A DNA stretch of 64,000 nucleotides from Streptomyces phaeoluteigriseus (lineage in GTDB: Bacteria; Actinomycetota; Actinomycetes; Streptomycetales; Streptomycetaceae). The notes under the pieces are model-generated. The model did not search any database, was not told where the DNA came from, and saw nothing but the letters and a program-made list of their open reading frames with translations. Shown here one piece after another: positions 1 through 9,939 of this stretch (position 1 is its first letter; every line of letters begins with the position of its first letter). Location: assembly GCF_001896135.2 (NCBI RefSeq), contig NZ_MPOH02000005.1, forward strand, positions 442,887-506,886, in the 5' to 3' direction. The translations under genes and the position numbers were made by a program.

Positions 1-639
1 ATCCGGCTGCTCAACGAGGCGCTGGCCCTCTGGGGGCGCGAGATCCAGGAGGATGTCGGGCTCAGTTCCAGCGTCGAGATCGCCCTGGTGACCTTCGGCG
101 GCATGGGGATCGGGGTCTGGCAGGGCCCGCATCTCCTCGACCCACGGGCCACCATCAGCCCCTTCGTGTCCGCCCACCAGTTCCGGTCGCCGCAGCTGTC
201 GGCCTCCGGGGTCACGCTGTTGACGGAGGCCGTGGAGACGGGGATGCGCCTGGTGGCGGAGCGGAAGACGGAACTGCGCCGCTCCGGGCTCCAGTACTAC
301 CGCCCGCAGATCTGTCTGGTGACCGACGGTCTGCCGACCGACAGCCACGGAATGGCCACGGACGCGTGGCGCCGGCTCGTCCCGACGCTTGCCGCCGAAC
401 AAGCCGCGAAGCGCTTCCGCTTCTACGCCTTCGGCATCGGCGGAATCAGCGACCGGGGCCAGCAGGTGCTGCGCGAACTGGCGCCCAAGTACCACGCCAC
501 GCTCAAGGGTTTCCCGTTCCGCGACCTGCTGCAGACCATGTCGGCAAGCGCGAGCGCCGAACAGCAGGGTGCGGAGGAGGAGACCTTCGAGCAGTTGTTC
601 AACCGGTTCAAGACGCAGCGTTCCGCCTGGGACGCCTGA
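1..639 (+). CDS. vWA-domain protein, TerY-like (5' end outside window)
   Basis: Frame 1 is open from the first base, so the gene starts upstream; 212 residues are visible. The string LVTDGLPTD, about residue 105, matches the late metal-binding Asp region of von Willebrand A domains of the TerY type. The first MIDAS motif (DxSxS) would lie before the window. vWA proteins of this type are metal-dependent protein-interaction modules that occur with a PP2C phosphatase and a kinase in tellurite-resistance-related 'TerY-P' triads, and both partners follow here. The stop is 24 bp before the phosphatase GTG. The family assignment rests on the motif and the neighbours. Confidence 0.82.
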   Translation: MRLLNEALALWGREIQEDVGLSSSVEIALVTFGGMGIGVWQGPHLLDPRATISPFVSAHQFRSPQLSASGVTLLTEAVETGMRLVAERKTELRRSGLQYYRPQICLVTDGLPTDSHGMATDAWRRLVPTLAAEQAAKRFRFYAFGIGGISDRGQQVLRELAPKYHATLKGFPFRDLLQTMSASASAEQQGAEEETFEQLFNRFKTQRSAWDA

Positions 640-663
640 GCGGCGGGCGACGAGCGGCGAGGG

Positions 664-1575
664 GTGAGGACGATCGAGGTGCCGGGGGCAACGGAGACCG
701 GACAGGTCAAAAGCCGGGCGTGGCGCGTGCACGGCGTCAGCGTCCAGGGATATCGGCACGCCCAGCAGGGGATGCCATGCCAGGACGCCTGGGGGCAGTC
801 GCACGCCAGCCCTCCCGGTAGCCGGATCCCGGTCCTGGCGGTGGCGGACGGAGCGGGCAGCAGACCGCGTTCGCAGGAGGGTGCACAGCTGGCGATCCAG
901 CTGGCCACGTCGGTGTTCGGGGCACGGCTGGGCGAGCGGGCGAGCGCGCCGGGGGACGTCGAGGACCTCCGCACCCGGCTGCGGGACGCCTTCCTGGAGG
1001 TGCTGGACGCGTTCATCGACGGCACCTGGGCACTGTCCACCGAGGACGGCGCAGCCGCCCGAGGCCGCAGGGGCGGCCCGGCGGATTTCGCCACCACCCT
1101 CACCGTGGTGGTGCTGGGTCCCGGCTGGCTGGGTTACACCTCGCTGGGGGACGGCTTCGTGGTGTTGCGGGCCGGTGTGGAGAACGGTGAACCGCAGTTC
1201 CATCTGCTGCCGCAGCCCGAGGCGGCGGGCGAGTACGGCAATGAGACCACCTTTCTGAGCTCGGCGGACGCCGCGCTGCGCGTGCGGATCGACTGTGTAC
1301 GGGACGACGACGTCGACGGCGTCATACTCTCCACCGACGGTCTGGCGCAGGCCGCACTGTCCGGTGGACGAGGCCCGGTGCCGCGGGCCAACCCCTCGTT
1401 CGCCGCCTCGGTGCTGCGCTCGCTGGACCGTCCGGGCCCTAGCCCTCGGGCCGACGCGCGGGAGCTGGAGGCGCTGCTGCTGTCGGACCGGCTCACGGCG
1501 CTCAACGCCGACGACAAGACGCTGGTGCGGGCAGTCCGTACGACGGGCGGCCCGGTGGGAGGGGAGCTGCCGTGA
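664..1575 (+). CDS. PP2C-type serine/threonine phosphatase
   Basis: 303 residues from a GTG start preceded by CGAGGG. PP2C landmarks appear in order: QDAWG near residue 40, VADGAGS at 59-65 (metal-binding Asp), SLGDGF near 159 and ILSTDGL near 219. It resembles the short stand-alone PP2C_2 group with no sensory domain. It overlaps the next gene by four bases (GTGA), so it is probably translationally coupled to the kinase whose phosphorylation it would reverse. Together with the preceding vWA protein and the following kinase it completes a TerY-P-like triad. Confidence 0.88.
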   Translation: MRTIEVPGATETGQVKSRAWRVHGVSVQGYRHAQQGMPCQDAWGQSHASPPGSRIPVLAVADGAGSRPRSQEGAQLAIQLATSVFGARLGERASAPGDVEDLRTRLRDAFLEVLDAFIDGTWALSTEDGAAARGRRGGPADFATTLTVVVLGPGWLGYTSLGDGFVVLRAGVENGEPQFHLLPQPEAAGEYGNETTFLSSADAALRVRIDCVRDDDVDGVILSTDGLAQAALSGGRGPVPRANPSFAASVLRSLDRPGPSPRADARELEALLLSDRLTALNADDKTLVRAVRTTGGPVGGELP

Positions 1576-2855
1576 CGGGACGGAAAGTATTTCTGGACGG
1601 GCAGCCGCTGGTGCTCCTGGCCCCGCCGCTGGGCTCGGGCCTGGAGGCGGCGGTCCATCCGGTCGAGGGCGACGGCGGCCTGGTGGTGAAGCTCTACCAC
1701 CAGCCCGACGCCGCGCGGGAGCACCGGGTACGGCGGATGCTGGCGCTGAACCCGCTGGCCGACCGCCCCGTGGACGGTGGGCAACCCCCCGAGCTGGCGT
1801 GGCCGGTGGGGATCGTGCAGGGCACGGACGGCGGTTTCCTCGGCTACGGCATGAAGAGCTTCGCCGGGCCCGGACACATCCAGCTCATGGCGCTGTTCAG
1901 CCGGGAACAGCGGCTCCGCAGATTCCCGGCCGAGGCCGACTGGCGGTTCCTGCTCGGGATCTGCTGGAACCTGGCGTTCATGACCGCCAGGCTGCACCAC
2001 GAGAGCCTGGTCGTCGGCGACTTCTCGGCGAAGAACGTCGTCGTCGACCAGCGCGGGTTCGCTACGTTCCTCGACTGCGACTCGATCGGCTTCACCCACC
2101 GTGGTGAGCCGTTCCCGGCCACCCTGCACACGCCCGACTACGCCGCCCCGGAACGGCTGCTGGGCGCGCCCGGAAGCACGTCGAGCGACGACTTCGCGCT
2201 GGCCGTACTCGTCTACCAGGTGCTGACCGCCGGGTACCACCCGTTCGGCGGCGTGCCCCGGGACAGCGAGGACGACGTACAGATCTCCGACAACATCAAG
2301 GCCAGCCGCTCGTTCGTCGTACGGCCGGAATCGGTGATCAAACCGCGCGGAGTGCTCGATCCGACGGTGCTGCCGCCGGCCCTTCTGACGCTGGCCCGAC
2401 AGGCGTTCGGACCCGGACTGGAGGACACGGCCCAGCGCCCGACGTCACGACAGTGGCTGGCGGCCCTGGCGGAGTCGCGCGAGGAGGGCGCGATCACGAT
2501 CTGCCCGCGTCGGCCGAGGCACGCTTACGGGGCCCATCTGACGAGCTGTCCGTGGTGCCACCGGGCCGAGGCAACGGGGCACGACGCCTTCAACCCGTCG
2601 GAGCGGACGCCGCAGACCCCACCCGGGATGGCCGGCACCGGCTGGCCGCCCACGGCCACGCCGCCCCTCGGTGTGGCCGGCACCGGCGGGTCAGCCCCGA
2701 CCACGACGCCTTCTACCGCCGAGCCTCAACCTCAGCGCAGCGCCACGCCGGTGCAGCCAGGCTTCTCGGTGCCGGAGTGGTTGAAGGACTGCGTGAAGGC
2801 GGCGTTGTTCGTGGTGCTGTGGCTCATCATGCACGACCTGTTCTCGGACTGGTGA
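1572..2855 (+). CDS. Protein kinase with zinc ribbon and C-terminal membrane anchor
   Basis: 427 residues. The kinase fold shows VVKLYH (probable ATP-binding Lys near 39), GDFSAKN near 148 in place of HRDxxxxN, and FLDCDSIGF near 167 in place of DFG. YAAPERL and the helix YQVLTAGYHPF follow. The catalytic Asp and Asn are kept, so activity is plausible although the motifs are divergent. About residues 311-328 carry a Cys pair pattern (CPRR...CPWC) suggesting a zinc ribbon. A Pro/Thr-rich linker leads to one hydrophobic helix at about 404-425, so the enzyme is probably tail-anchored to the membrane. This is the kinase of the vWA-PP2C-kinase triad. Confidence 0.85.
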   Translation: MTGRKVFLDGQPLVLLAPPLGSGLEAAVHPVEGDGGLVVKLYHQPDAAREHRVRRMLALNPLADRPVDGGQPPELAWPVGIVQGTDGGFLGYGMKSFAGPGHIQLMALFSREQRLRRFPAEADWRFLLGICWNLAFMTARLHHESLVVGDFSAKNVVVDQRGFATFLDCDSIGFTHRGEPFPATLHTPDYAAPERLLGAPGSTSSDDFALAVLVYQVLTAGYHPFGGVPRDSEDDVQISDNIKASRSFVVRPESVIKPRGVLDPTVLPPALLTLARQAFGPGLEDTAQRPTSRQWLAALAESREEGAITICPRRPRHAYGAHLTSCPWCHRAEATGHDAFNPSERTPQTPPGMAGTGWPPTATPPLGVAGTGGSAPTTTPSTAEPQPQRSATPVQPGFSVPEWLKDCVKAALFVVLWLIMHDLFSDW

Positions 2856-2860
2856 CGTCA

Positions 2861-4560
2861 TGGCGGACACCCTTGTTCCGGCGAGCACCGCAGGACCCCA
2901 CGGCCGGGTGTTCGCCCGGATCGTCGAGGAGCTCGGCCCGGCGGGCCCGGAGGCGGGCAATCTTCCCAGCATCCTGCGCGCCGCACGGGCCGCATGGCGC
3001 AGCCCATGCGGATAGCGGTGGCCGGCCAGATCAAGCGCGGCAAGTCGACTCTGGTCAACGCCCTGCTCGGCGATGAGGTCTGTGAGACCGGTCAGCTGGA
3101 GCTCACCTTCAACGTCTCGGAGTTCCACCACGCGGAGCAGCCGCGGCTGCTGGTCCATTTCAAGGACGGCCGCCCCGTCGAGGAGTGGCCGCCGGACGCG
3201 CTGTCCCGGCTGACCGTGCGTGACGCCGGGGCGCTGCGGCAGTTGCGTGCCATTCGGAAGGTCGAGGTGGCCGGCCCAGCGCGCTGTTGCGCCGCTTCCG
3301 GATCGTGGACACGCCGGGGCTGGGAAGTGTGCACGGGACGGACGCGGACAACACGCTGTCGTTCCTGGGCATCGACGATCCGGTGGAGCGGGAGGACGCC
3401 GCCCGGGTGCTCGAGCGGCTGGGCGGGGACGCCCGGTCCGTGCACGCCCTGAGCGCGGCCGAGATGGACCGGGCCGACGCCGTCGTCTTCGTCTTCAGCC
3501 GTGGTCTCGGGCGGGCCGACCAGCAGGCGGTGGACAGCTTCGCCGGGGCGTACGGGGCGGTCGTGAGCCCGCTGAAGGCGTTCGGAGTGCTCTCGCGCAG
3601 CGACCAGTACTGGCCCCCCGTGGGTGAGACCGGTCCCGATGGGATGCCCGCCGACCCCTTGGACCACGATCCGATGGCGACAGCCCGCCGCATCGCAGAC
3701 TCGTACGCGCGACGCCCCGCCGTTCGGCGGGTGTTCCGCACGGTCGTGCCCGTGGCGGGTCTGCTCGGCATCGCCGCCCAGCGCATGCCGTCGGAGGCGT
3801 TCGGGCCGCTGTCGGAGCTGGCGAAGGTACCGCCGCGGCGGCTGGCGGACCTCATGGAGGACGTCAGTCTCTTCTGCGGCCGCGAGTATCCGCAGCTGCC
3901 CGTCCCGGCCGGGGTCCGCGCCGATCTGGTCGACCGGATGGGGGCGTGGGGGGTCTTCCTGGCCTGCGGCTGTCTTCGGGATGGCCTGGGTGAGGACGCG
4001 GTGCGCCGGACTCTGCTGGAGCGCAGCGGTGTGCTCGCGCTGCGGGAGCTCGTCCTGCGGCACTTCGGCAACCGGGCCGGGCTGATCAAGCTGGACCACG
4101 GTCGGCGTGAGATCGCGGACGAGGTGTTCAGGATGCGGGCCACGGCGCAGCTCGCCGGGCGGCCCGTGCCCGCCGCGGCGGACCGGGTGGCGGCTCTGCT
4201 GGAAGAGCTCCAGGTCACCGACCCGGGACCGGCAGAACTGGCCGCGCTGGGCGCGTACTACAACGGCGGGCTCGACCTGACGGCGGAGCAGGAGGCCCAG
4301 CTGCTGGCGGTCACCGGCGAGCACGGCCCGAGCTGTGCGGCCCGGCTGGGCCTGCCCGTCGGCACACCCGTCGACACGCTGCTTGCGACGGCCCGCCGCC
4401 ACGCCGCCCAGTGGGCCGGGCTGTGCTCGGACCCGCTGGTCGACCGGCCCACGCTCGCCGTGCGCGGGCGGTGCTGCGCACCTACGAGCGGGTGGCGGAC
4501 GAAATCGGCCGGGCCCGGGAGCTGCTGTACGGGGTCGGCGACGAAGGGACGGGTCAGTGA
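2861..4560 (+). CDS. Dynamin-like GTPase 1 (three frameshifts)
   Basis: The ATG at 2861 opens an N-terminal helix, then the frame changes near 3000. The P-loop GQIKRGKST lies in a second frame until about 3275, where GGCCCAGC appears to lack one C. The main frame then resumes with IVDTPGLGS (G3) and VFSRGLGRADQQ. A third shift near 4462 leads to the natural end, ERVADEIGRARELLYG, with TGA at 4558-4560 overlapping the next GTG. Joined, the product is about 565 residues with a dynamin/IniA-like GTPase domain and a helical C-terminus. Either the gene is decaying or the consensus has indels; good conservation on both sides of each shift favours consensus errors. It would pair with the second GTPase downstream, as IniA pairs with IniC in mycobacteria. 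Confidence 0.72.
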
Positions 4561-5351
4561 GCTGGGAACCGTACGACCCGGGCGCTCATCCCGGATTCGA
4601 GCCTGCGGCCGATGTGGACCTCACCGACTACATGGATCCGTCGTCCCCGATCAACCTGACCGACCAGATGCTCCTGGGCGACCCGGTGGGCCCGTCGGCG
4701 GTGGCGGTGCCGTACGCCGGCCCGGCCGTCGGCGGCGTACCGGACCTGCCCAATTTCGATCCGGCACGGAGTGATCCCGCGGCCGTCTCCGGGAGTCCCG
4801 GCGAGGCCATGGACGTGTGGCGGCAGCACACCGGTGTCAACGCCTGTGCCATCGGTGCGCAGGGCATGGTACTCAGCCATCTCACCGGCCAGGAGTACAG
4901 CGAGGAGCAGCTCACCCAGGAGGCGGCGAGCATGGGCTGGTTCGACGGTTCGGGTACCGCGCCCGCCGATGTGGGAAATCTTCTGGAGCACCACGGCGTC
5001 CCGGTCCAGCATGTCGAGGGGGCGTCCCTGGAGCAGCTGGAGCAGGTGGTCGCGAGCGGCGGGGCAGCCATCGTGGGGGTCGACTCCAGTGAGATCTGGA
5101 CGTCCGGTTACGACCCGGCGGACGATCCTGTGGGCACCGCACCGGGCATTCCGGGCCAGGACGCCGACCATGCTGTGTGGGTCACCGGGATCGACTACAG
5201 CGACCCGGCCAGCCCGATGGTGATACTCAACGACTCGGGGCATCCGGACGGGCAGGGCCTGGCGGTCCCGCTGGACGAGTTCATGGGCGCCTGGCAGGAC
5301 TCGGGGAACCTGCTGGTGGCGGCCGGTGCGCCGGGGACGGTCGCGCCATGA
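4557..5351 (+). CDS. C39-like papain-fold cysteine peptidase
   Basis: 264 residues from a GTG that overlaps the previous stop (GTGA). The first ~85 residues are acidic and Pro/Gly-rich and look disordered. The C-terminal domain has a Cys in NACAIGAQ near residue 96, a His in QDADHAVWVTGID near 203 and a polar residue in ILNDSG near 223. This is the Cys-His-Asp/Asn order of C39-like peptidases. No signal peptide is evident, so it probably acts in the cytoplasm, perhaps processing an operon partner. It overlaps the next ORF by ATGA. Confidence 0.75.
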   Translation: MSWEPYDPGAHPGFEPAADVDLTDYMDPSSPINLTDQMLLGDPVGPSAVAVPYAGPAVGGVPDLPNFDPARSDPAAVSGSPGEAMDVWRQHTGVNACAIGAQGMVLSHLTGQEYSEEQLTQEAASMGWFDGSGTAPADVGNLLEHHGVPVQHVEGASLEQLEQVVASGGAAIVGVDSSEIWTSGYDPADDPVGTAPGIPGQDADHAVWVTGIDYSDPASPMVILNDSGHPDGQGLAVPLDEFMGAWQDSGNLLVAAGAPGTVAP

Positions 5352-5926
5352 CCCGTACCGAGCGTGGTCTGCCGCGCTGTGAGGGCCTGGTCAAGGCGCT
5401 GCGCCGCTCACGGACCTTCCGCGATCTGGCGCCCATGGAGTGCGGCATCGGCTGGCCCGTTCCGATCGCGGTGATCCAGGACGGCGGGCCGAGGGTCTTC
5501 GCCCGGCTGCCGCTCTTCGTACTGCGTCCGGAACCGGCCGGCGGCGCCGACCTCTTCACGCCGTTCGCCACGGCCACCCTCGACTGGTCCACCGGGCGCC
5601 TCGTCGAGTACACCGATCTGCGCTTCAAGGAGCCGCACCGCTCCCGGCGGGAGTGGGCGCAGCCGATCGGCCGTTTCCCCCACCCAGCCGTCGAAGGGCT
5701 GTCGAACGCCGGATACCGCGCGCGGCGCACGCGGTTGTTCGGTCTGTACGACCAGCTCTTCGGCGCGTTCTCGCTCGGGCGGCAGCCTGACGCGGCGACG
5801 GTCTCGGAGTTCCGGGAGCTGCTGGGCCGGCTGTTGGAGCCCTGCCTCGTGCCCTCCTACCGGCGGCTCGCGCCCCACTTCACCCGGCAGTACCTGACCG
5901 GCGACCCTCTGCCCCACGAAGGGTGA
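5348..5926 (+). CDS. Hypothetical protein of the GTPase/Hsp70 operon
   Basis: 192 residues, starting on the ATG that overlaps the preceding stop and ending 6 bp before the second GTPase. I recognise no family. It is soluble, without Cys motifs or membrane segments. A β-rich first half (PVPIAVIQDGG, FARLPLFVLRPE) is followed by a helical second half (FRELLGRLLEPCLVPSYRRL). Its place between the protease and GTPase 2 suggests a structural or adaptor role in the same system. Confidence 0.7.
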   Translation: MTRTERGLPRCEGLVKALRRSRTFRDLAPMECGIGWPVPIAVIQDGGPRVFARLPLFVLRPEPAGGADLFTPFATATLDWSTGRLVEYTDLRFKEPHRSRREWAQPIGRFPHPAVEGLSNAGYRARRTRLFGLYDQLFGAFSLGRQPDAATVSEFRELLGRLLEPCLVPSYRRLAPHFTRQYLTGDPLPHEG

Positions 5927-5932
5927 ACCACC

Positions 5933-8182
5933 ATGCGGGACAACGTCATCAGCCGTCTGCGCACCGACGTGCTGGCCGCCTATCCCAGAGTCCTCGACGA
6001 GCTCCTGGACGAACTTGGCCCCCGCCAGCGGGAACTGCTCGCGCGGTCCAGGGAACGCCTGGAGGCCGGCACCTGCCATGTGGTGGTGGTCGGTGAGTAC
6101 AAGCGCGGCAAGTCGTCACTGCTCAACGCGCTGGTGGAACGGCCCGGTCTGTTCCCGGTCGATGTCGACGTGGCCACCTGTGTGGTCTCCACACTGGCGT
6201 GGGGTGCCGAGGAACGTGCCGTGGTGCACCTCGCGGAACCGGGTTCCGGGGGCGTCGTCCGGCAGCTGGAGCTGACCCACGCGGAGCTTCCCGTGTACGT
6301 CACGGAGCAGGGCAACCCGGGCAATCACAAAAACGTCCGACTGGTCGAGATCCAGGCGCCGGTGCCCCAACTGGAGGGGGGTCTGGTGGTGGTCGACACT
6401 CCCGGTGTCGGCAGCGTCAACGGGGAACACACGGCGGCTACCCGCGCCTTCCTGGAGCGGGCCGACGGGCTGGTCTTCGTCTGCGACGCGATCGAGCCGC
6501 CCGCCACGTACGAACTGGACTTCCTGAGCGAGGCCCTGGAGAAGTGCGAGGTGGTCGTCACCGCCGTCACCAAGGTCGACAAGGTGCGGGACGCCGGCCC
6601 GGTCGTCGAGGGCGCCCGTGAGAAGCTCGCCGGTCGCACCGGGAGGCCCGCCGACAGCCTGGTGATCGTGCCCGTGTCCTCCTTCCGCAAGCTCAAGTGG
6701 CTGCGAGACCGCGGCGACGAACAGTTGCTCGCCGACTCGGGTTTCCCGGAGCTGGGCCGTGAGTTGTGGGGAGGGCTCGCCAGCGCGAGCTCCGCCTTAC
6801 AGCTGCACAGAGCGTTGGACGGGCTGTGCGACGCCCTGACGACGGCGGGGTCGCCGCTGGTCAACGAACTGGCCGCGCTGGAGTCCGACGCGTCACTCCG
6901 GCGTATCCGCGGCCAGGTCGAGGAGACCACCGCCCGGCTCGCGCATCTGAGTTCCGGCAGCGCGAGCTGGCGCACCGAGCTGACCCGCCGCTTCGAGGTG
7001 GACACCCGGCAGGCCCGCGCCGCGCTGCAGGACACCTTCGACGCGCTCCTGCGCCGCTACCAGGAAATGGTGTCCGCCGGGGGCGACCCGGGCTCCGACG
7101 AGCTGATCGGCGAGGTCGCGTCAGGTATGCACCGGGCACTCACCGAGGCGCACGACCGGCTGGCCGGTGTGGCGCTGCAGATTATGGAGGACTTCGCCCG
7201 GCACACCAGTCTCCGCCTCACCTCGCCCGAGGCGCCCCCGCCGCCCTTCACTCCCAGCATCACGGTCCCCACCGTGCCGCTCAACGTCCGTTCCGCCCGG
7301 ACCTTCGACCAGCTCCGAGCCGGCTGGTCCACCGCGGCGGCCGGCCTCGGCGCGGGAGCCGGTGTCGCCCTGTTCGAACCTTTCAGCGGCACGATCATGG
7401 CCACCGGGCTGGGCATCATGGGCTTGATCCACGGTGTCCGCAACCACCGGCTGGACCTGCGTGAGCGGGCCGAGCGCGAACGCGATGCGCGGCTGCTCCA
7501 GCTCGTCTGCCAGGAAATCGCCGCCAACCGGCGGCACGCCTCCGAATCCTTCCAGCAGGCGTACGGAGACATCGCCCAGTCCATGGTCAAGGAGCTCAAC
7601 GCACAGCTTGCGGCCCAGCAGGAATCGCTGGCGGAGTCGGGCCGCAGGCTCCAGGAGGCGAGCCGGCAGACCAAGGAGACCCAGACTCGCAGGCGCGGCG
7701 AACTGCTGGCTCGCCAGGAGCGCTACCGCCGTCTGAAGGGGGAACTCGACCGGCTGCGCTCCCGCGTGGACCGCCTGGCCACCCGGTCGGCGCCGCCGGA
7801 GGCACCCCCCGGAGCGCGGCCGGGTCCGGCGGCCCCGGCACCCCGGTCGGCGCCGCCCGCGACACCGCCGTCCGCCGCACCGACGCACGGGATGCCTGGG
7901 CACGGCGTGCCTTCCACAGCCACTGTGGCCGCGGCCACGGTCGCCGCGGTGGCCGGTGAGGTCGTGGCGGACCTCGCCCTGGACGCCGCGCTGCACGCGC
8001 TCGGCCCGGATGTCCCCGCCTCAGCCGCGGCCGCCGTCACGGCGCAGGGGGCGACCGATGTCTCCGCGGTCGACGTGCTGCCCGAGCCGCCCGCCACCCT
8101 GCCCGAGTCCCCCGTCATCGACACCACCCTGCCCCCGGTGATCGGCGCGTCCTTCGACCCCGACCAGTTCGACACGCCATGA
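5933..8182 (+). CDS. Dynamin-like GTPase 2 with membrane hairpin and Pro/Ala tail
   Basis: 749 residues. GTPase motifs are complete: P-loop GEYKRGKSS near 53, VDTPGVGS near 154 and TKVD near 213. A long helical region follows. A Gly/Ala-rich hydrophobic stretch at about 467-503, with GAGAGVALFEPF and TGLGIMGLIHG, resembles the membrane-inserting paddle of bacterial dynamins. Charged coiled coil follows at about 530-620, then a low-complexity Pro/Ala tail. It overlaps the Hsp70 gene by ATGA. Leu at 6797-6799 is encoded by TTA, which makes translation potentially dependent on the bldA tRNA in Streptomyces. Family members remodel membranes. Confidence 0.88.
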   Translation: MRDNVISRLRTDVLAAYPRVLDELLDELGPRQRELLARSRERLEAGTCHVVVVGEYKRGKSSLLNALVERPGLFPVDVDVATCVVSTLAWGAEERAVVHLAEPGSGGVVRQLELTHAELPVYVTEQGNPGNHKNVRLVEIQAPVPQLEGGLVVVDTPGVGSVNGEHTAATRAFLERADGLVFVCDAIEPPATYELDFLSEALEKCEVVVTAVTKVDKVRDAGPVVEGAREKLAGRTGRPADSLVIVPVSSFRKLKWLRDRGDEQLLADSGFPELGRELWGGLASASSALQLHRALDGLCDALTTAGSPLVNELAALESDASLRRIRGQVEETTARLAHLSSGSASWRTELTRRFEVDTRQARAALQDTFDALLRRYQEMVSAGGDPGSDELIGEVASGMHRALTEAHDRLAGVALQIMEDFARHTSLRLTSPEAPPPPFTPSITVPTVPLNVRSARTFDQLRAGWSTAAAGLGAGAGVALFEPFSGTIMATGLGIMGLIHGVRNHRLDLRERAERERDARLLQLVCQEIAANRRHASESFQQAYGDIAQSMVKELNAQLAAQQESLAESGRRLQEASRQTKETQTRRRGELLARQERYRRLKGELDRLRSRVDRLATRSAPPEAPPGARPGPAAPAPRSAPPATPPSAAPTHGMPGHGVPSTATVAAATVAAVAGEVVADLALDAALHALGPDVPASAAAAVTAQGATDVSAVDVLPEPPATLPESPVIDTTLPPVIGASFDPDQFDTP

Positions 8183-9491
8183 GTGGCAGCACGGGCCCAG
8201 GTGCCACGGCCGGCGGCGTGGTCTACGGCATCGACTTCGGCACCTGGGCCTCCGCCCTGGTGGTACTCCGTCAGGGGCAACCGCCGCTGCCGGTGCGCGA
8301 CCCCGTCAGCGCTCATGGAGCGACCTCCGTGCGCAGTGCCGTGTGTCTCCTTCCCGACGGATCGATGGTGGTGGGGCAGGCGGCCCAGAACTCGCGCCTA
8401 CGACGCCCCGAGCGTTTCCGAGCCGAATTCAAGCGGGAGTTCGGCGAGCCGTTACCGCACCGGCTGGGCGAGCGCCGGTTCAGCAGCGAGGAACTCACCG
8501 CACGGGTCCTCGGCTTCCTGGTGGAGCAGGCCCGCCGGCCGTCGGGGCGGAGCCGGACCGGGTGGGAATCACCGTCCCGGCTACCTGGGAACGGGCCCGC
8601 AGAGGGCTCATGCTGGATGCCGCCGAGGCCGCGGGCCTGCGGCCGGAGACGGTCGAGGTGTACACCGAGCCGGTGGCCGCAGCCGTGTATGCCCTGCACG
8701 ACCACGGGATGGACCGGGAGCGGACCATCCTGGTGTACGACCTCGGCGGCGGCACGTTCGACCTGGCGGTCGCCCGGGGAACCAGGGACGGCCTCACCGT
8801 GCTCGGCTCCCCCGGCGGTCTGCCCCACGTCGGCGGGCTGGCCATCGACCAGGCGGTGCTCGGTCTGATCCGGGACCGCTGCCCCGCCGTCGCCCTGGAC
8901 TCCCTGCGGCCCTCCGGCGACGGCGACAGCGGCAGCGGCAGCGGCAGCGGCGAGGACGACCGCGCCGCTGCAGTGCTGCGCCGCCGGACCCAGCTCGCCG
9001 AGTCGTGCACCGCCTTCAAGCAGCAGCTGTCCGTCTCATCGGAGCACACCGATCTGCTCACCATGCTCGATCCGCCGGTGGAGGTCAGGCTCACCCAGGA
9101 CGAGCTGAGGGAGGCGGTCCGTCCGCTGCTGTCGGACACCGTCGCGGAGTGCGAGCGGCTGCTGAAAGCCCACGGCCTCGGCTGGGCGGACCTCGATCTC
9201 ATCATTCCGGTGGGCGGCAGCTCCCGACTTCCCATGGTCGGCGAGCTGCTGGCCGCACGGTCGGGGCGGCCGGTGATGAACGTGTCCGAGCCGGAACTGG
9301 CGGTGGCCACGGGAGCGGCCTGGCTCGCCGAGGGCGCAGTCCCCACCCGTGTGGCCGCGCCCCTGGCCCTTTCCGACGCACCGCCGGAACCCCGTCCGGT
9401 GCCTGCGTTCCCGGCCGGCGTCACGGCTTTGCTGGACGCCGGACTGAACGACCGTATGGTGCTGGAGGCGGTACGACGTGCCCGGATCTGA
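8179..9491 (+). CDS. Hsp70-type ATPase-domain protein (one frameshift)
   Basis: The gene begins with GIDFGTWASALVVL (phosphate-1 motif) in one frame. It shifts by one base near 8535-8545 and continues with ITVPATWERARR, LVYDLGGGTFDLAVA (phosphate 2) and IIPVGGSSRLPMV (adenosine motif). The joined product is about 437 residues, so it is essentially the actin-like nucleotide-binding domain with little or no substrate-binding domain, unlike DnaK (about 610-640). A Ser-Gly linker repeat interrupts it at about 8929-8955. A TTA leucine codon lies at 8452-8454. It overlaps GTPase 2 and the next gene. The single-base shift in a GC-rich stretch may be a consensus error. Confidence 0.8.
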
Positions 9492-9939
9492 CCTTCCGTC
9501 GCCCGACGGGCTCGCGCTGTCCGGCCAGTGGCAGCGGCTGGTGAGCACCTGGGTGGCGCGGCGCGACCTGCCCTTGGAGGCCGATGCGGGCTCGGTGTCG
9601 GTCCGGTTCGACCACCCGGAGGCCCGGCGGAAGATCACGCTGGCCTTCACGACGGCCCGGAAGGAACTGCTGCTGGTGCTCATCACGGACGACCGTTACC
9701 TGACGGAAAATCAGATTGCCCTGGCGGCCGCCGCTGCCAACGCCTGGAATGTCGAGCGGCTCGCCCCCATGCTCTCGGTCTGCAACCTCGGCGGCGCCGG
9801 CCCCGCGTACCTGAGCGGCATCCGTACCCTGCCGCTGGCGTGTGCGCTGTCCCGGCCGGCGTTCCACGCGATGGCCGACCGCTGGCTGGAGGAGGCACGG
9901 GAACTGTTCACCTGGTGCCACCGGGAGTTCCGGCTGTAG
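9478..9939 (+). CDS. YbjN-like sensory/chaperone-fold protein
   Basis: 153 residues from a GTG overlapping the Hsp70 end by 14 bases. The arrangement of AAANAWN, MLSVCNLGGAGPAYL, RTLPLACALSRPAFHAMADRWL and a C-terminal helix follows the YbjN/type III secretion chaperone-like fold (Trp-Asn, then a β-strand, then a helix). Such proteins are often small binding partners or chaperones. It is the last gene of the operon, followed by a hairpin. The assignment comes from pattern only, so moderate confidence. Confidence 0.6.
   Translation: MPGSDLPSPDGLALSGQWQRLVSTWVARRDLPLEADAGSVSVRFDHPEARRKITLAFTTARKELLLVLITDDRYLTENQIALAAAAANAWNVERLAPMLSVCNLGGAGPAYLSGIRTLPLACALSRPAFHAMADRWLEEARELFTWCHREFRL

Noticed and set aside
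1134..2240. Long minus-strand ORF opposite the PP2C and kinase genes
   Set aside because: It is a GC-skew shadow of two genes with clear motifs and has no domain signals.
3092..4402. 436-codon minus-strand ORF opposite GTPase 1
   Set aside because: Arg/Gln-rich shadow; the plus strand carries P-loop and DTPG motifs.
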